In this document: one piece after another, positions 7,338 to 15,778 of the stretch
How positions within the stretch are numbered: position 1 is the stretch's first letter
Layout of the letters: every line of letters begins with the position of its first letter
Origin: Nitrosotalea sp.
Lineage (GTDB): Archaea; Thermoproteota; Nitrososphaeria; Nitrososphaerales; Nitrosopumilaceae
Direction of reading: 5' to 3'
DNA length: 22,678 nt
Assembly (NCBI GenBank): GCA_023252335.1
Contig: JAJPEA010000007.1
Coordinates: 1 to 22,678 of the forward strand
Position numbers and translations under genes: made by a program
Notes under the pieces: generated by a model
What the model was told of the DNA's origin: nothing
Databases searched by the model: none
Seen by the model: the letters and a program-made list of their open reading frames with translations, nothing else

Positions 7338-8666
7338 TTGAGTACCCAGATGAATGCCGCTCGAAGGGGCGTTGCTACCGATGAAATGAAAGCAGTTGCA
7401 CGCGATGAAGATGTAACACTAGACTGGCTTATCCCAAAAATTGCAAATGGTTCTATTATAATACCTCATAACAATTTCCGCCCACAAAAGATCAGAGTGG
7501 TTGGAATAGGAAAAGGAATGAAGACCAAGGTAAATGTAAACATTGGAAATTCTACTCTAAACCAGAATCTAGAAGAAGAAGTCAAAAAAGCAGAAGTTGC
7601 AATAAAATATCATGCTGATACTATAATGGATCTAAGTGATGGTGGAGACGTTGGAGTGTTTAGAAGAAGGCTGTTAGAAGCTGCTCCAATAGCGTTTGGA
7701 ACAGTGCCTGTTTATGAGGCATACAATTATGGAGTTGAAAAACACAAGAATCCTCTTGATATCACAGAGGATGATTTTCTTAATGCTTTTGAGCGTAATG
7801 TAAAAGATGGAGTTGACTATACTACAATTCATTCTGGAATAACAAAAGATATTGCAAAACGTATTCTTGCAGTAAAAAGACATGCTGGAATAGTAAGCAA
7901 GGGAGGTACTATCACAGCTGCATGGATGCTAAAGTATGACAAGGAAAACCCATACTATGAACACTTTGACTATCTTATAGAAATTGCAAGAAAGTATGAT
8001 GTTACTTTTAGTTTGGGAGATGCACTAAGGCCTGGTTCTATTCTTGATTCTCATGATGAACTCCAAGTACAAGAAATGATCAACATCTCACGACTCACTA
8101 AAACTGCACATGAAAAAGATGTTCAGGTGATGGTTGAAGGACCTGGACATGTTCCGCTCAACGAAGTTGCAGCAAATGTACGACTAGCTAAATCTCTAAT
8201 TGGTGAAGTACCATATTATGTACTAGGACCTCTGGTGACAGATGTTGCCTCTGGACATGATCATATAGCAAGTGCCATTGGCGCGGCAATTTCTGCAAGT
8301 GAAGGTGTGGATCTTTTGTGTTATCTTACTCCTGCCGAACATCTTGCATTACCTAATGCAGAAGAGGTCAAGGCGGGATTGATTGCATATAGAATTGCAG
8401 CGCATGCAGGAGACTTGGTCAAGCTACGAGACAAAGCAATCAAGTGGGACATGGAGATGACAGAGGCAAGAAGAACTCTGAATTGGGAAAAACAAATTGC
8501 ATTATCTATTGATCCAGAGGAGGCATCTCGTATTCATGCACGAAGTGGACAACTAAAGGGAAATACAGTTCCATGTACAATGTGTGGTGGTGCTTGTGTT
8601 TACATTATGCTTCCACAGCAGAGATTTACCACTACTGAAGTAGAAAAGTTACAGCAAGCTGGCTAG
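7338..8666 (+). CDS. thiC: Phosphomethylpyrimidine synthase (ThiC)
   Basis: ThiC is a radical-SAM enzyme that rearranges aminoimidazole ribotide into HMP-phosphate, the pyrimidine half of thiamin. The 442 residues match the short ThiC form. Motifs include MDLSDGGD (97-104), FGTVPVYEA (120-128), SLGDALRPGS (225-234), EGPGHVPLNE (267-276) and GHDHIASAIGAA (306-317). The cluster ligands are C413-TM-C416-GGA-C420, a CX2CX3C spacing one residue shorter than the CX2CX4C of well-studied bacterial ThiC. The TTG start is chosen because residues 1-11 (MSTQMNAARRG) align with the usual ThiC N-terminus and a TATA box is correctly placed; ATG 7350 is an alternative. The 3' end overlaps the convergent Nudix gene by 18 bp. 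Confidence 0.97.
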   Translation: MSTQMNAARRGVATDEMKAVARDEDVTLDWLIPKIANGSIIIPHNNFRPQKIRVVGIGKGMKTKVNVNIGNSTLNQNLEEEVKKAEVAIKYHADTIMDLSDGGDVGVFRRRLLEAAPIAFGTVPVYEAYNYGVEKHKNPLDITEDDFLNAFERNVKDGVDYTTIHSGITKDIAKRILAVKRHAGIVSKGGTITAAWMLKYDKENPYYEHFDYLIEIARKYDVTFSLGDALRPGSILDSHDELQVQEMINISRLTKTAHEKDVQVMVEGPGHVPLNEVAANVRLAKSLIGEVPYYVLGPLVTDVASGHDHIASAIGAAISASEGVDLLCYLTPAEHLALPNAEEVKAGLIAYRIAAHAGDLVKLRDKAIKWDMEMTEARRTLNWEKQIALSIDPEEASRIHARSGQLKGNTVPCTMCGGACVYIMLPQQRFTTTEVEKLQQAG

Positions 8667-9053
8667 TACCTTATCAAGACTAGGAACTGTTTGAAATTTT
8701 ACCAGATCTGTAGGCGTTATCCATTGATATTCCGAGTTTTCCCAGTTTAATTTTATTTTGTGTTCTTTTACTGAAAACAAGAACGGAAAAATTAACCATT
8801 CATGATTTTTGTATTGGGGAGAATCTGTTCTCATTTGAGACGCAGCTCGAATTAGTGTGATTTGGTTTTCAGTAATGCCTGTCTCTTCATGTATCTCTTT
8901 TTTTGCTCTGTATAGAGGCTCTTCATTTCCTTCTATGATACCGCTTATGCCGGCCCAGAGGTCTTTCATTGTTCTTACTTTGTTACTTCGTTTTAAAATT
9001 AGGTACTTGCCGTCTTGCATTAAAAAAGATGTCACTATTTTTGTAGATTTCAA
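8649..9053 (-). CDS. Nudix hydrolase
   Basis: This 134-residue single-domain protein hydrolyses a nucleoside diphosphate linked to another moiety; the substrate is not evident. The Nudix box spans 38-60 (GX5E, then X7, then KEIHEETGI), fitting the consensus except that the REUXEE arginine is lysine. The metal-binding EE pair is intact. It follows tyrA with no spacer, the tyrA TAA running straight into the TTG start (9051-9053). It is therefore the last gene of the aroC-tyrA unit and translation is probably coupled. A GTG at codon 7 is an alternative start. Its link to aromatic synthesis may be positional only. It overlaps thiC's 3' end by 18 bp. Confidence 0.88.
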   Translation of the reverse strand: MKSTKIVTSFLMQDGKYLILKRSNKVRTMKDLWAGISGIIEGNEEPLYRAKKEIHEETGITENQITLIRAASQMRTDSPQYKNHEWLIFPFLFSVKEHKIKLNWENSEYQWITPTDLVKFQTVPSLDKVLASLL

Positions 9054-9908
9054 TTATTTTTCTACAGAGCTTACCATTGTAACAAGCTTTTTGTATGCTT
9101 CATCAAGATCAACGTTCTTTGCTAGTCTCTCCTTTGCACTTGAGATGTATTTGATCATCTCTTCCGTCTTGTTTTCTTGAATTAAAATAAGCATTCTACC
9201 AATATCTTTCCAAAATTCTTCTGCATATCTTCGAATTTCAGGATTTGAGATTATTGTTTCAATTAGTTCTTGAGGTTCTGTCATTATACCTGTAGTGAGA
9301 AGCTTTTGAGCTTTGAATGTAGTTCCAGCCATCTTTTCAACTAGAGCGAAATTTTCTTCCTTTGCAAATATGTTGGCAAGTGCCAAGTTTACTAGATGTG
9401 GCATTCCAAGTACAATTGCTATTTTTTTATCGTGTTCTGCCGCATCTATCTGCACAAAATTTGCTTCTTCAAACAAAGATTTTGCAACAGCCATTTCTTT
9501 TTTTGCATCGCGAATTGGAATCGATATTATATTTTGACCTTTTAGCTTTTTAGTTCCTGGACCAAACATGGGGTGGATGCATATTGGATTTACCTTGTCT
9601 GGTATCTTGGAGAGCGCTGCTGCAGTTTTTGTCTTAAGGGAAGAGATGTCTATCAAATAGGAATCTCGTTTCATCTCTTTTGCAATCAGTCTTATTGTTT
9701 CAGGCGTGCGTTTTACAGGGATGCATAAAATAACGTAATCTGCTGTTAGGATTGCCCCCACAAGAGACTGTGCCTTTGTGACGGATTTGTTCAAAATCTC
9801 TTTCTCAGAGTCGTATCCTATTATATCATAATCTTTTTCAAGGAAATATTTTGAGAACCATTTTCCCATCTGGCCCTCTGCGCCAATTATTGCAATCTTT
9901 TTTTTCAT
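9054..9908 (-). CDS. tyrA: Prephenate (or arogenate) dehydrogenase
   Basis: TyrA oxidatively decarboxylates prephenate to 4-hydroxyphenylpyruvate, or arogenate to tyrosine, with NAD(P). The 284 residues show the Rossmann motif IAIIGAEGQMGKWF (5-18), LIDISSLK (85-92), the catalytic-region HPMFGPG (112-118) and LGMPHLVNLALA in the helical dimer domain. There is no ACT regulatory domain, so feedback control through this protein is not evident. Its ATG overlaps the TAA of the upstream chorismate mutase-aminotransferase gene by one base (TAATG), a typical coupling arrangement. Because the preceding gene fuses a mutase to an aminotransferase, prephenate, arogenate and hydroxyphenylpyruvate could all be handled by these two proteins. 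Substrate preference cannot be read. Confidence 0.93.
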   Translation of the reverse strand: MKKKIAIIGAEGQMGKWFSKYFLEKDYDIIGYDSEKEILNKSVTKAQSLVGAILTADYVILCIPVKRTPETIRLIAKEMKRDSYLIDISSLKTKTAAALSKIPDKVNPICIHPMFGPGTKKLKGQNIISIPIRDAKKEMAVAKSLFEEANFVQIDAAEHDKKIAIVLGMPHLVNLALANIFAKEENFALVEKMAGTTFKAQKLLTTGIMTEPQELIETIISNPEIRRYAEEFWKDIGRMLILIQENKTEEMIKYISSAKERLAKNVDLDEAYKKLVTMVSSVEK

Positions 9909-11275
9909 TATTTTCTTTCCAACCTTTCCTCTATTATTTGCATTCCCTGATTAAGTGTATCTTCTGGCTGACAGGCTGATATTCTGACAAATCCTTGATA
10001 GTTCCCAAATCCTTCTCCTGGTGCTATTGCCACCCCCATGTCTAAAAGTCTGTTTGTAAAATCTATTGAATCAAAGTTCTCTTGTCGTACTCTTGCAAAC
10101 AAGTACATTGCCCCATCTGGCTCTACATAGTCCAATTGCATGGTTTTTGCTTTTTTCAATATTGATTCCAGTCTATTTTTGATGGTTTTAGTATTGTCGG
10201 TTGTGTCTGCCTCTAATGCCTTCATTGCTACATATTGGATGGGCTCTGAAACATTTGTCAATGCAAGGGTCTGAAGTTTTGACATCTTTTCTATTATCTC
10301 TGGACTTGATATTGCATAACCAATTCTAAAGCCTGTCATGGCATGTGATTTTGAAAATGACTGTGTTACTATGGATTTGTTGTATCCATAAGTAAGAACG
10401 CTTTTCCATGGCTTGTTTGCATATGACGAATAAATCTCATCACTTAACACGTACAAGTTATTTTTCATTGCCAATTCCATTATTTGATCTTGTAACTTTG
10501 CTGGAAGGATCTTACCAGTTGGATTATTTGGATAATTGAGAACTAGCATTCTGGTATTTCCATTTATTGTATTTTGGATGTCTTCTATTTTTGGCTCCCA
10601 TTTGTTTTCAAGTGTTGTGTGTATTGTTCTTACCTTGACTCCTGAATTGAGAGCATTGTCTCTATACGCAGGCCATGCAGGCTCTATTACTATGATTTCA
10701 TTTCCTGGACTTAGTAGACTGGAGATTGCAAGAAATACTGAAAAACGTGCTCCTGGTGACACAAGAATATTCTGGAATGATGTTCTAGCACTAAATTTTT
10801 CTGTAACATATTTTGCAAGTGCTTCTCTAAAATCTAGCATTCCTTTTGAATCTCCATATTTTGTGTATCCCTTAGAGTACACTTCGGATAATGCATTGCT
10901 TACAATCTTTGGTGGAAGAAAATCAGGCTCACCTACTTCCATGTGGATTATCTTTTTTCCTTCTTTTTCTAATTTTTTTGCTTTTAAAAATACAGACATG
11001 TGTGTCTGTTTATCTGCGGACTGGATCTTGACAGACTCGTTTAATAGAAAATTTAACATTGTCATTGCAGTCTTTTCGTCAAGTGCTATATCTTTGCACA
11101 ATGCAAGTACCCTAGCTCGCAGTTGGTTTTCTCTTTCCTCATTTGTAACTCCTATACCGAGATTATTTTTTAAATTTCCAATTTCTTTTGCTACATCATT
11201 TCTTTCCTTGAGTAATCTGATAACATCAAATGTAATCTTGTCTATCTTGTCACGTAATTTGTTAATGTCAGACAT
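9908..11275 (-). CDS. Chorismate mutase (AroQ) - class I/II aminotransferase fusion
   Basis: A two-domain, 455-residue protein. Residues 1-90 are an AroQ-type helical chorismate mutase (LRDKID with Arg8, LLKERNDVAKEI with Arg25, Lys36, NEERENQL around 45-52), converting chorismate to prephenate. Residues ~92-455 are a PLP fold-type I aminotransferase: YTKYGDSKGMLDFRE (137-151), NYPNNPTGK (247-255), SDEIY (278-282), SFSKSHAMTGFRIGY with PLP lysine Lys309, and carboxylate-binding Arg431. The fusion suggests transamination of prephenate, 4-hydroxyphenylpyruvate or phenylpyruvate. It lies 3 bp after aroC and overlaps tyrA by one base. No frameshift or break is seen between domains; the linker is only a few residues. 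The aminotransferase substrate is inference from context. Confidence 0.93.
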   Translation of the reverse strand: MSDINKLRDKIDKITFDVIRLLKERNDVAKEIGNLKNNLGIGVTNEERENQLRARVLALCKDIALDEKTAMTMLNFLLNESVKIQSADKQTHMSVFLKAKKLEKEGKKIIHMEVGEPDFLPPKIVSNALSEVYSKGYTKYGDSKGMLDFREALAKYVTEKFSARTSFQNILVSPGARFSVFLAISSLLSPGNEIIVIEPAWPAYRDNALNSGVKVRTIHTTLENKWEPKIEDIQNTINGNTRMLVLNYPNNPTGKILPAKLQDQIMELAMKNNLYVLSDEIYSSYANKPWKSVLTYGYNKSIVTQSFSKSHAMTGFRIGYAISSPEIIEKMSKLQTLALTNVSEPIQYVAMKALEADTTDNTKTIKNRLESILKKAKTMQLDYVEPDGAMYLFARVRQENFDSIDFTNRLLDMGVAIAPGEGFGNYQGFVRISACQPEDTLNQGMQIIEERLERK

Positions 11276-11278
11276 TTC

Positions 11279-12376
11279 TTATTTGATGACCGGCGGAATG
11301 AGGCCTGCTCTTATTGCATGGTCTGCAAGTACCACTGATACTAGTGAATCTACCACCGGAGGTGCTCGCGGGACTACGCATGGATCATGTCTTCCCTGGA
11401 CTATCAAGGAAGCAGGTTTTTTTGTATGAAGATCGACAGTTTGTTGTTTTTTTGCTATTGATGATGCTGGTTTGAATGCAACTCGTAAAATAATTGGCAT
11501 GCCTGTAGATATGCCACCTAGTATGCCCCCTGCATTGTTAGTTTTAGTTTGAATTTTTCCATTTTTAATTAAAAATTCGTCATTATTCTCAGAGCCATGT
11601 AGGGTGGAGCCATGAAAACCAGAACCAAATTCTACGCCTTTTACAGCAGGAATTGAAAACAGTGCCTTACTCAGGTCTGATTCAAGTGAGCCAAAAATTG
11701 GCTCCCCAAGTCCTACTGGCAAGTTTACTGTTAATGACTCTACTACTCCTCCTATCGAGTCTCCCCTTCGTCTTGCAGTAAGAATTGTTTGACGCATCTT
11801 TTCTGCAATTTTCGAGTCTGGACATCTTACTTCATTTTTGTATACGAAATTTTTCATCTTCATTGTTGCATGCTCTTTCATTTTTACACTCCCGACTTGA
11901 CAAGTATACGAAAAAGTTTCAATCCCCAAAGTCTTGACAAGTAATTTTTTCGCTATGGCTCCTGCCATCACAAATGTGGCTGTCAGTCTTCCTGAAAATC
12001 TACCTCCTCCACGAATGTCATTAAATCCATTATACTTTACAAATGCTGGATAGTCAGAGTGACCAGGTCTTGGTTTTAAAGTTAGATTGTCGTAATCTTT
12101 TGAATGTTGATCCTTGTTCCAGATGATCATTGTTATTGGGGCCCCTGTAGTGTGTCCCTTGTATACCCCTGAAAGAATCTCTACCTTGTCATCCTCTTTT
12201 CTCTGGGTAGTGATAATGGATTGCCCTGGCTTGCGTAAATCTAGCATAACTTGAATGTCCTTTTCTTCAATTTCTAATCCTGCTGGACAACCGTCTACTG
12301 TTGCACCGATGCATTTACCATGACTTTCACCAAAACTTGTAAAAACAAAACGTTGTCCTATGCTGCTTGAAGACAT
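11279..12376 (-). CDS. aroC: Chorismate synthase
   Basis: AroC eliminates phosphate from EPSP to give chorismate, using reduced FMN as catalyst. The 365 residues contain the family signatures SFGESHGKCIG (14-24), RPGHSDYP (103-110), RGGGRFSGR (122-130, FMN/substrate binding), ARRRGDSIGG and the C-terminal GRHDPCVVPRAPPVV. The ATG at 12374-12376 is preceded by a TATA-like ATTATAAG about 26 bp away, so aroC probably starts a second transcription unit (aroC, mutase-aminotransferase, tyrA, Nudix) distinct from aroE-kinase-aroA upstream. The 66-bp gap to aroA is the only sizeable break in the 8.6-15.4 kb block. Confidence 0.97.
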   Translation of the reverse strand: MSSSSIGQRFVFTSFGESHGKCIGATVDGCPAGLEIEEKDIQVMLDLRKPGQSIITTQRKEDDKVEILSGVYKGHTTGAPITMIIWNKDQHSKDYDNLTLKPRPGHSDYPAFVKYNGFNDIRGGGRFSGRLTATFVMAGAIAKKLLVKTLGIETFSYTCQVGSVKMKEHATMKMKNFVYKNEVRCPDSKIAEKMRQTILTARRRGDSIGGVVESLTVNLPVGLGEPIFGSLESDLSKALFSIPAVKGVEFGSGFHGSTLHGSENNDEFLIKNGKIQTKTNNAGGILGGISTGMPIILRVAFKPASSIAKKQQTVDLHTKKPASLIVQGRHDPCVVPRAPPVVDSLVSVVLADHAIRAGLIPPVIK

Positions 12377-12397
12377 GATGAAATTCTCTTTTACGTG

Positions 12398-12405
12398 CTT
12401 ATAAT
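12398..12405 (-). promoter_or_regulatory. TATA box for the aroC unit
   Basis: The minus strand reads ATTATAAG, centred about 26 bp from the aroC ATG at 12376. It lies in the 66-bp gap after aroA and implies an internal promoter within the aromatic block. Confidence 0.45.
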
Positions 12406-12442
12406 CCTTCTAGGAATTACAGGCTAGCAATTATTTGAAAAT

Positions 12443-13705
12443 CTAAATTGTAAGATTTGCACCAATCTTTCTCATGTCTTCTACAAATGTTGGATATGAG
12501 ACATCGACAGAATCAGGATCAGTTACAGTACAATTTCCAACAAACATGCCTGCTATGGTAAAAGCCATAAAGAGTCTATGGTCATCTGATGATTCCAACT
12601 CTGCACCCTTGAGGGCCTTTGGCGCGTCTAAAATCAACCCGTCTTCTTTCTCTGTTATTACTATTCCAATCTTTGCAAGCTCCTTTGCCAAAATTGCTAT
12701 CCTGTCAGTTTCTTTGAATCTTGCATGTTTTACATTGTAAATTTCAATTGGCTTTGATGTCTTTAGAGCAAGAATTGCCATTGGTGGAAGCAAGTCTGGG
12801 TTGTTTGAAAGATCAAATCTTCCTCCATTGAGAAGTTTTGGGGAGACCAATGTTATTTTTTCTCCCAAGTTTATCTTGACTCCTAGTCTTTCCAAGTATG
12901 CTAGTATCTCTCGATCTCCTTGTGGCAAATCCCCCAAGGATGCATCAATTGACATGTCCTTTCCCAACAGTACTGCTGCAGAAAGCAACAGTGCCATGCT
13001 TGAAAAATCTGATGGAACTACAAAATCTGATGGTTTGTATTTTTGATTTGTAATGTTGTATTTTTTGTATGGTATCATCGCATCAACTGTAACGCCAAAC
13101 TTTTTCATTGTTGCAATGGTAGAATCAAGATATGGTTTTGACACTAGATCTCCATCTATTTCTAGTGTAATCCCATTTTTCATTTTTGGACCAGATATAA
13201 CAAGTGCAGAAATAAACTGGCTTGAGATTGAGCCTGATATGTGGGTCTTTCCACCATTTGATCTGCCTTCCACAGTGACAGGAGGTTTACCATCAGTTGA
13301 TGTACACTTGACACCAAGTTGTGTGAGTGCGTCTAAAAGTGGCTGCATTGGTCTTTTCTGCAAACTGGAATCACCAGTAAGTGTTATTTTTTTATCAGTA
13401 AGAGAAGCAATTGCGGTTGAAATTCTAATGGTTGTACCTGAATTTGATGCATCAATTTGACTAGTCTCTGGAATTATTTCTCCGGTGCTCTCAACTGTTA
13501 CAGTGGAACCGTTGATTTTGATTTTTGCGCCAAATGCTTTGCATGCACTCACTGTAGCTAGAGTATCTCTTGAGAGCAAGACATTTTCTAGTGTACTTTT
13601 TCCACTAGCAAGTGTTGCAAGAAATATAGCTCTATGTGAATAACTCTTGTTTGGAGGGCATGATATTGTCCCTGATAGAGTGGATTTGTCTACCTTACAT
13701 TTCAT
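12443..13705 (-). CDS. aroA: 3-phosphoshikimate 1-carboxyvinyltransferase (EPSP synthase)
   Basis: EPSP synthase transfers the enolpyruvyl group of PEP to shikimate-3-phosphate. The 420-residue protein has all family motifs: CPPNKSYSHRA (16-26; Lys20, Ser21, Arg25), SNSGTTIR (87-94), GDSSLQKRPM (111-120), SSQFISALV (161-169), NNPDLLPPM with catalytic-type Asp304 (301-309), ARFKETDRI (328-336) and SDDHRLFMAF (373-382). In the NAGTxxRP segment this protein has NSGTTIRI, so Ile95 replaces the proline equivalent to E. coli Pro101. The gene overlaps the 3' end of the shikimate kinase gene by 11 bp, indicating coupled translation. Start is the ATG at 13703-13705. Confidence 0.97.
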   Translation of the reverse strand: MKCKVDKSTLSGTISCPPNKSYSHRAIFLATLASGKSTLENVLLSRDTLATVSACKAFGAKIKINGSTVTVESTGEIIPETSQIDASNSGTTIRISTAIASLTDKKITLTGDSSLQKRPMQPLLDALTQLGVKCTSTDGKPPVTVEGRSNGGKTHISGSISSQFISALVISGPKMKNGITLEIDGDLVSKPYLDSTIATMKKFGVTVDAMIPYKKYNITNQKYKPSDFVVPSDFSSMALLLSAAVLLGKDMSIDASLGDLPQGDREILAYLERLGVKINLGEKITLVSPKLLNGGRFDLSNNPDLLPPMAILALKTSKPIEIYNVKHARFKETDRIAILAKELAKIGIVITEKEDGLILDAPKALKGAELESSDDHRLFMAFTIAGMFVGNCTVTDPDSVDVSYPTFVEDMRKIGANLTI

Positions 13706-14549
13706 AAACTTCAGCCTTTTTGTTGTTTATTGGCGAGATGATAATACTTCCTTCTTGGGATGCAAATACTTTTTTCATGCTTGACACTTTGTCGTTTTTT
13801 ACCACTGCTGCTATTGATGGACCATTGCCAGACACTGATGCCCCAAGTGCACCGCTGTCTAACAAATCAGTTAGAATCTTTGGCTCTGATCCAAGAATGG
13901 CTGATGTTGCAAGACCATTGAGTGTCATTGCATTCCAATAGTCTGACTTGTTGGCAAGATCCCATGCTTGTGAAAAAACTCCATTTAGAATCTTTAGTTT
14001 TTTCACATTGCCTCTTCTTCTAGATTTGGGGATGAAAATTACTGCAGTCAAATCTTCTGATGCTTTTTCTGATTTTATTATTTTTATGTTAGAGTTGTCT
14101 GTTACTACAAACCCTCCAAAGTAGCATGCACATGCGTCATCAAATGCACCTGTTATGCTTACCTTAGATTTGATGGATGCATGTACCCCGTCTCTTAGAA
14201 TGTCAAGGTCGCTTGCTTTTGGTCTGAATATCTTTGCACATGCAAGTGATATGACTGATGAAATCGCACTAGAACTCTTTAATCCATATCCTGAAGGAAT
14301 TTCTGATTTTACAAAAATTGTTATCTTGTTTTTTTCAAGCTCTGATTTTGGAACTGATGTTTCCACAACATTTCGTATTAGACGAGAACTAAGGTTTGAT
14401 TCCTTGTTCTCAAATATTATTCCCTTTCCTGGCTGGGTTTCTACAATTGCCTCTATGCCTAGTGATATGCCAAGTGTTGCTCCTTTGCCTGTTGCAATTG
14501 CATTAACAATTGAAACTGCACCATGCATACTTGCTTTTACTTTGCTCAT
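13695..14549 (-). CDS. Shikimate kinase, archaeal GHMP-kinase type
   Basis: This kinase phosphorylates shikimate with ATP to shikimate-3-phosphate. It belongs to the GHMP superfamily, the archaeal non-homologous replacement for bacterial AroK/AroL. The 284 residues include HGAVSIVNAIATGKGATLGI (9-28), the ATP-binding motif PSGYGLKSSSA (85-95), GAFDDACACYFGG and the C-terminal glycine loop GALGASVSGNGPS. Identity is supported by its location directly between aroE (2-bp gap) and aroA (11-bp overlap), the two enzymes flanking the step. No P-loop shikimate kinase is seen in the window. ATG start at 14547-14549. Confidence 0.94.
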   Translation of the reverse strand: MSKVKASMHGAVSIVNAIATGKGATLGISLGIEAIVETQPGKGIIFENKESNLSSRLIRNVVETSVPKSELEKNKITIFVKSEIPSGYGLKSSSAISSVISLACAKIFRPKASDLDILRDGVHASIKSKVSITGAFDDACACYFGGFVVTDNSNIKIIKSEKASEDLTAVIFIPKSRRRGNVKKLKILNGVFSQAWDLANKSDYWNAMTLNGLATSAILGSEPKILTDLLDSGALGASVSGNGPSIAAVVKNDKVSSMKKVFASQEGSIIISPINNKKAEVYEM

Positions 14550-14551
14550 CT

Positions 14552-15373
14552 CTAGAATCTCCCAAGCAGGGTTAATTTCATGGCTTGCTGTGGTGCTGGC
14601 TTGTCAGTCCAAATCTCAAATGACTTCATCGCTTGAGCAAGAAGCATTTCCCACCCATATATGATGGTCGCACCTTGATTCTTTGACTGATCAATCAAAG
14701 GAGTTTCTACTGGCAAGTAGACTATATCATATACAATGGACTCTTTGCCAATGTTTCTAGTAGATATGGGACAACCAATTCCTTTGAGTCCAACTGATGT
14801 GGCATTTACTAGAAACTTGTATTTGTTGGCTGTATCTCCTGCTGACTCGAGATCAAGATAATCTGATTCAAGCCCCAAGCCTTGAGCAAATTTGACCAAG
14901 TTTTCTGCCCTTTCGCGAGTTCTGTTTGTAATGGTTATTCTGTGAACTTTTTCTTTAGCAAATCCTGCAATGATTGCCCTTGCAGCTCCGCCTGCACCAA
15001 TAAGCAAAACGTCAGAGCCTTTGGAATCGATGTTTCTTTTTTTTATTGGATCCAAGAATCCGTCAACATCTGTGTTGTAACCCTTGAAACGGCCGTCTTC
15101 GTTTACTATTGTATTTGTAGCACCAACCACTTTGCATTCATTGTCTGACTCATCAAGAAATTTCATCATGTCAACTTTGTGGGGAATTGTAACGTTGAAT
15201 CCTGCAATGTTGATTTTTTTTAGAGCTTCAACTCCATATTCTAGTTCCCCTTTTGGAATTCTGTATGCGATGTATGTGCAATCAAGACCTGTAAACAAAA
15301 AAGCCGCATTGTGAAGTGCAGGTGAAAATGAATGATCTATTGGGTCTCCTATGACCGCATAGGTCTTGGTCAT
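14552..15373 (-). CDS. aroE: Shikimate dehydrogenase (NADP+)
   Basis: AroE reduces 3-dehydroshikimate to shikimate with NADPH. The 273-residue length is typical. Motifs are IGDPIDHSFSPALHNAAF (8-25; shikimate-binding serines), GFNVTIPHK with catalytic Lys66 (58-66), ATNTI (85-89), YNTDVDGF with catalytic Asp102 (99-106), the dinucleotide-binding GAGGAARA (126-133) and the NADP-type NRTRERAE that follows. A TATA-like box about 26 bp before the ATG at 15371-15373 makes this the first gene of the aroE-kinase-aroA unit. The dehydratase that makes its substrate is encoded separately at 16063-16743 on the same strand. Confidence 0.96.
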   Translation of the reverse strand: MTKTYAVIGDPIDHSFSPALHNAAFLFTGLDCTYIAYRIPKGELEYGVEALKKINIAGFNVTIPHKVDMMKFLDESDNECKVVGATNTIVNEDGRFKGYNTDVDGFLDPIKKRNIDSKGSDVLLIGAGGAARAIIAGFAKEKVHRITITNRTRERAENLVKFAQGLGLESDYLDLESAGDTANKYKFLVNATSVGLKGIGCPISTRNIGKESIVYDIVYLPVETPLIDQSKNQGATIIYGWEMLLAQAMKSFEIWTDKPAPQQAMKLTLLGRF

Positions 15374-15395
15374 TGTTTTCTACCTGATGAATCGT

Positions 15396-15403
15396 GATTT
15401 AAG
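15396..15403 (-). promoter_or_regulatory. TATA box for the aroE unit
   Basis: The minus strand reads CTTAAATC here, centred 26-27 bp before the aroE ATG at 15373, predicting a leaderless transcript. Confidence 0.45.
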
Positions 15404-15441
15404 CGATTAGAAGACATGTGGGTGTTTGTGTTTGAAATATC

Positions 15442-15723
15442 TTAGATTCCGTACTTGTCACTTTGAGAATATATTTTCTTGAGCCTTGAGCCGCATTTTG
15501 GACATGCAGATTCTTGATGTAAAGTGGCACAATCTAGGCAAACAAAATTGCTTTTGGGTCTTCGAGTTGAATTGTATTGGTATGCTATGATGAACACTAT
15601 GGCTGCAACCCATACTAGTATCAAAAATAATACCAGCCTAAACATGCCAAGAAGTATTGTCACTATTGTAGCCAAAATGATTACATTTCGAGGCATGTTA
15701 TTCTGAGACGCCTTTGGATTCAC
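15442..15723 (-). CDS. Small membrane protein with C-terminal zinc ribbon
   Basis: The function is unknown. The 93 residues contain a long hydrophobic stretch (~13-48), probably two closely packed membrane helices broken near GMFR (26-29). A cytosolic-looking basic segment (NSTRRPKS) follows. Then comes a four-cysteine zinc ribbon: CLDC (62-65) and CPKC (74-77). The GTG at 15721-15723 is chosen because a strong TATA-like ATTATAAAA lies about 25 bp upstream; Met10 is the alternative. Membrane-anchored zinc ribbons in archaea are often of unknown role, and the position between aroE and aroD units gives no firm hint. Confidence 0.75.
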   Translation of the reverse strand: MNPKASQNNMPRNVIILATIVTILLGMFRLVLFLILVWVAAIVFIIAYQYNSTRRPKSNFVCLDCATLHQESACPKCGSRLKKIYSQSDKYGI

Positions 15724-15742
15724 GGTATCTTTTTCGTCTTTC

Positions 15743-15778
15743 TTTTATAATAAGGGTGCCATTGGTGCCTTACACCCT
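15743..15778. promoter_or_regulatory. Divergent promoter region with repeat cluster
   Basis: The minus-strand box ATTATAAAA (about 15744-15752) is placed 25 bp before the GTG at 15723. Directly upstream lies a repeat cluster: GGTGCC occurs twice (15755-15760 and 15764-15769), and AGGGTG (15753-15758) is inverted as CACCCT (15773-15778). It could be a regulator site controlling the divergent small genes. AATTAATTAA at 15787-15796 abuts the plus-strand start and may be that gene's TATA box if an internal start is used. Confidence 0.4.

Noticed and set aside
10536..11429. Long plus-strand open frame (297 codons) opposite the chorismate mutase-aminotransferase gene
   Set aside because: It is antisense to a gene with clear motifs in both domains, has no recognisable domain of its own, and runs across the aroC/fusion junction.
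14155..14664. Plus-strand open frame opposite the shikimate kinase/aroE junction
   Set aside because: Antisense shadow of two well-supported genes; no motif and no promoter.
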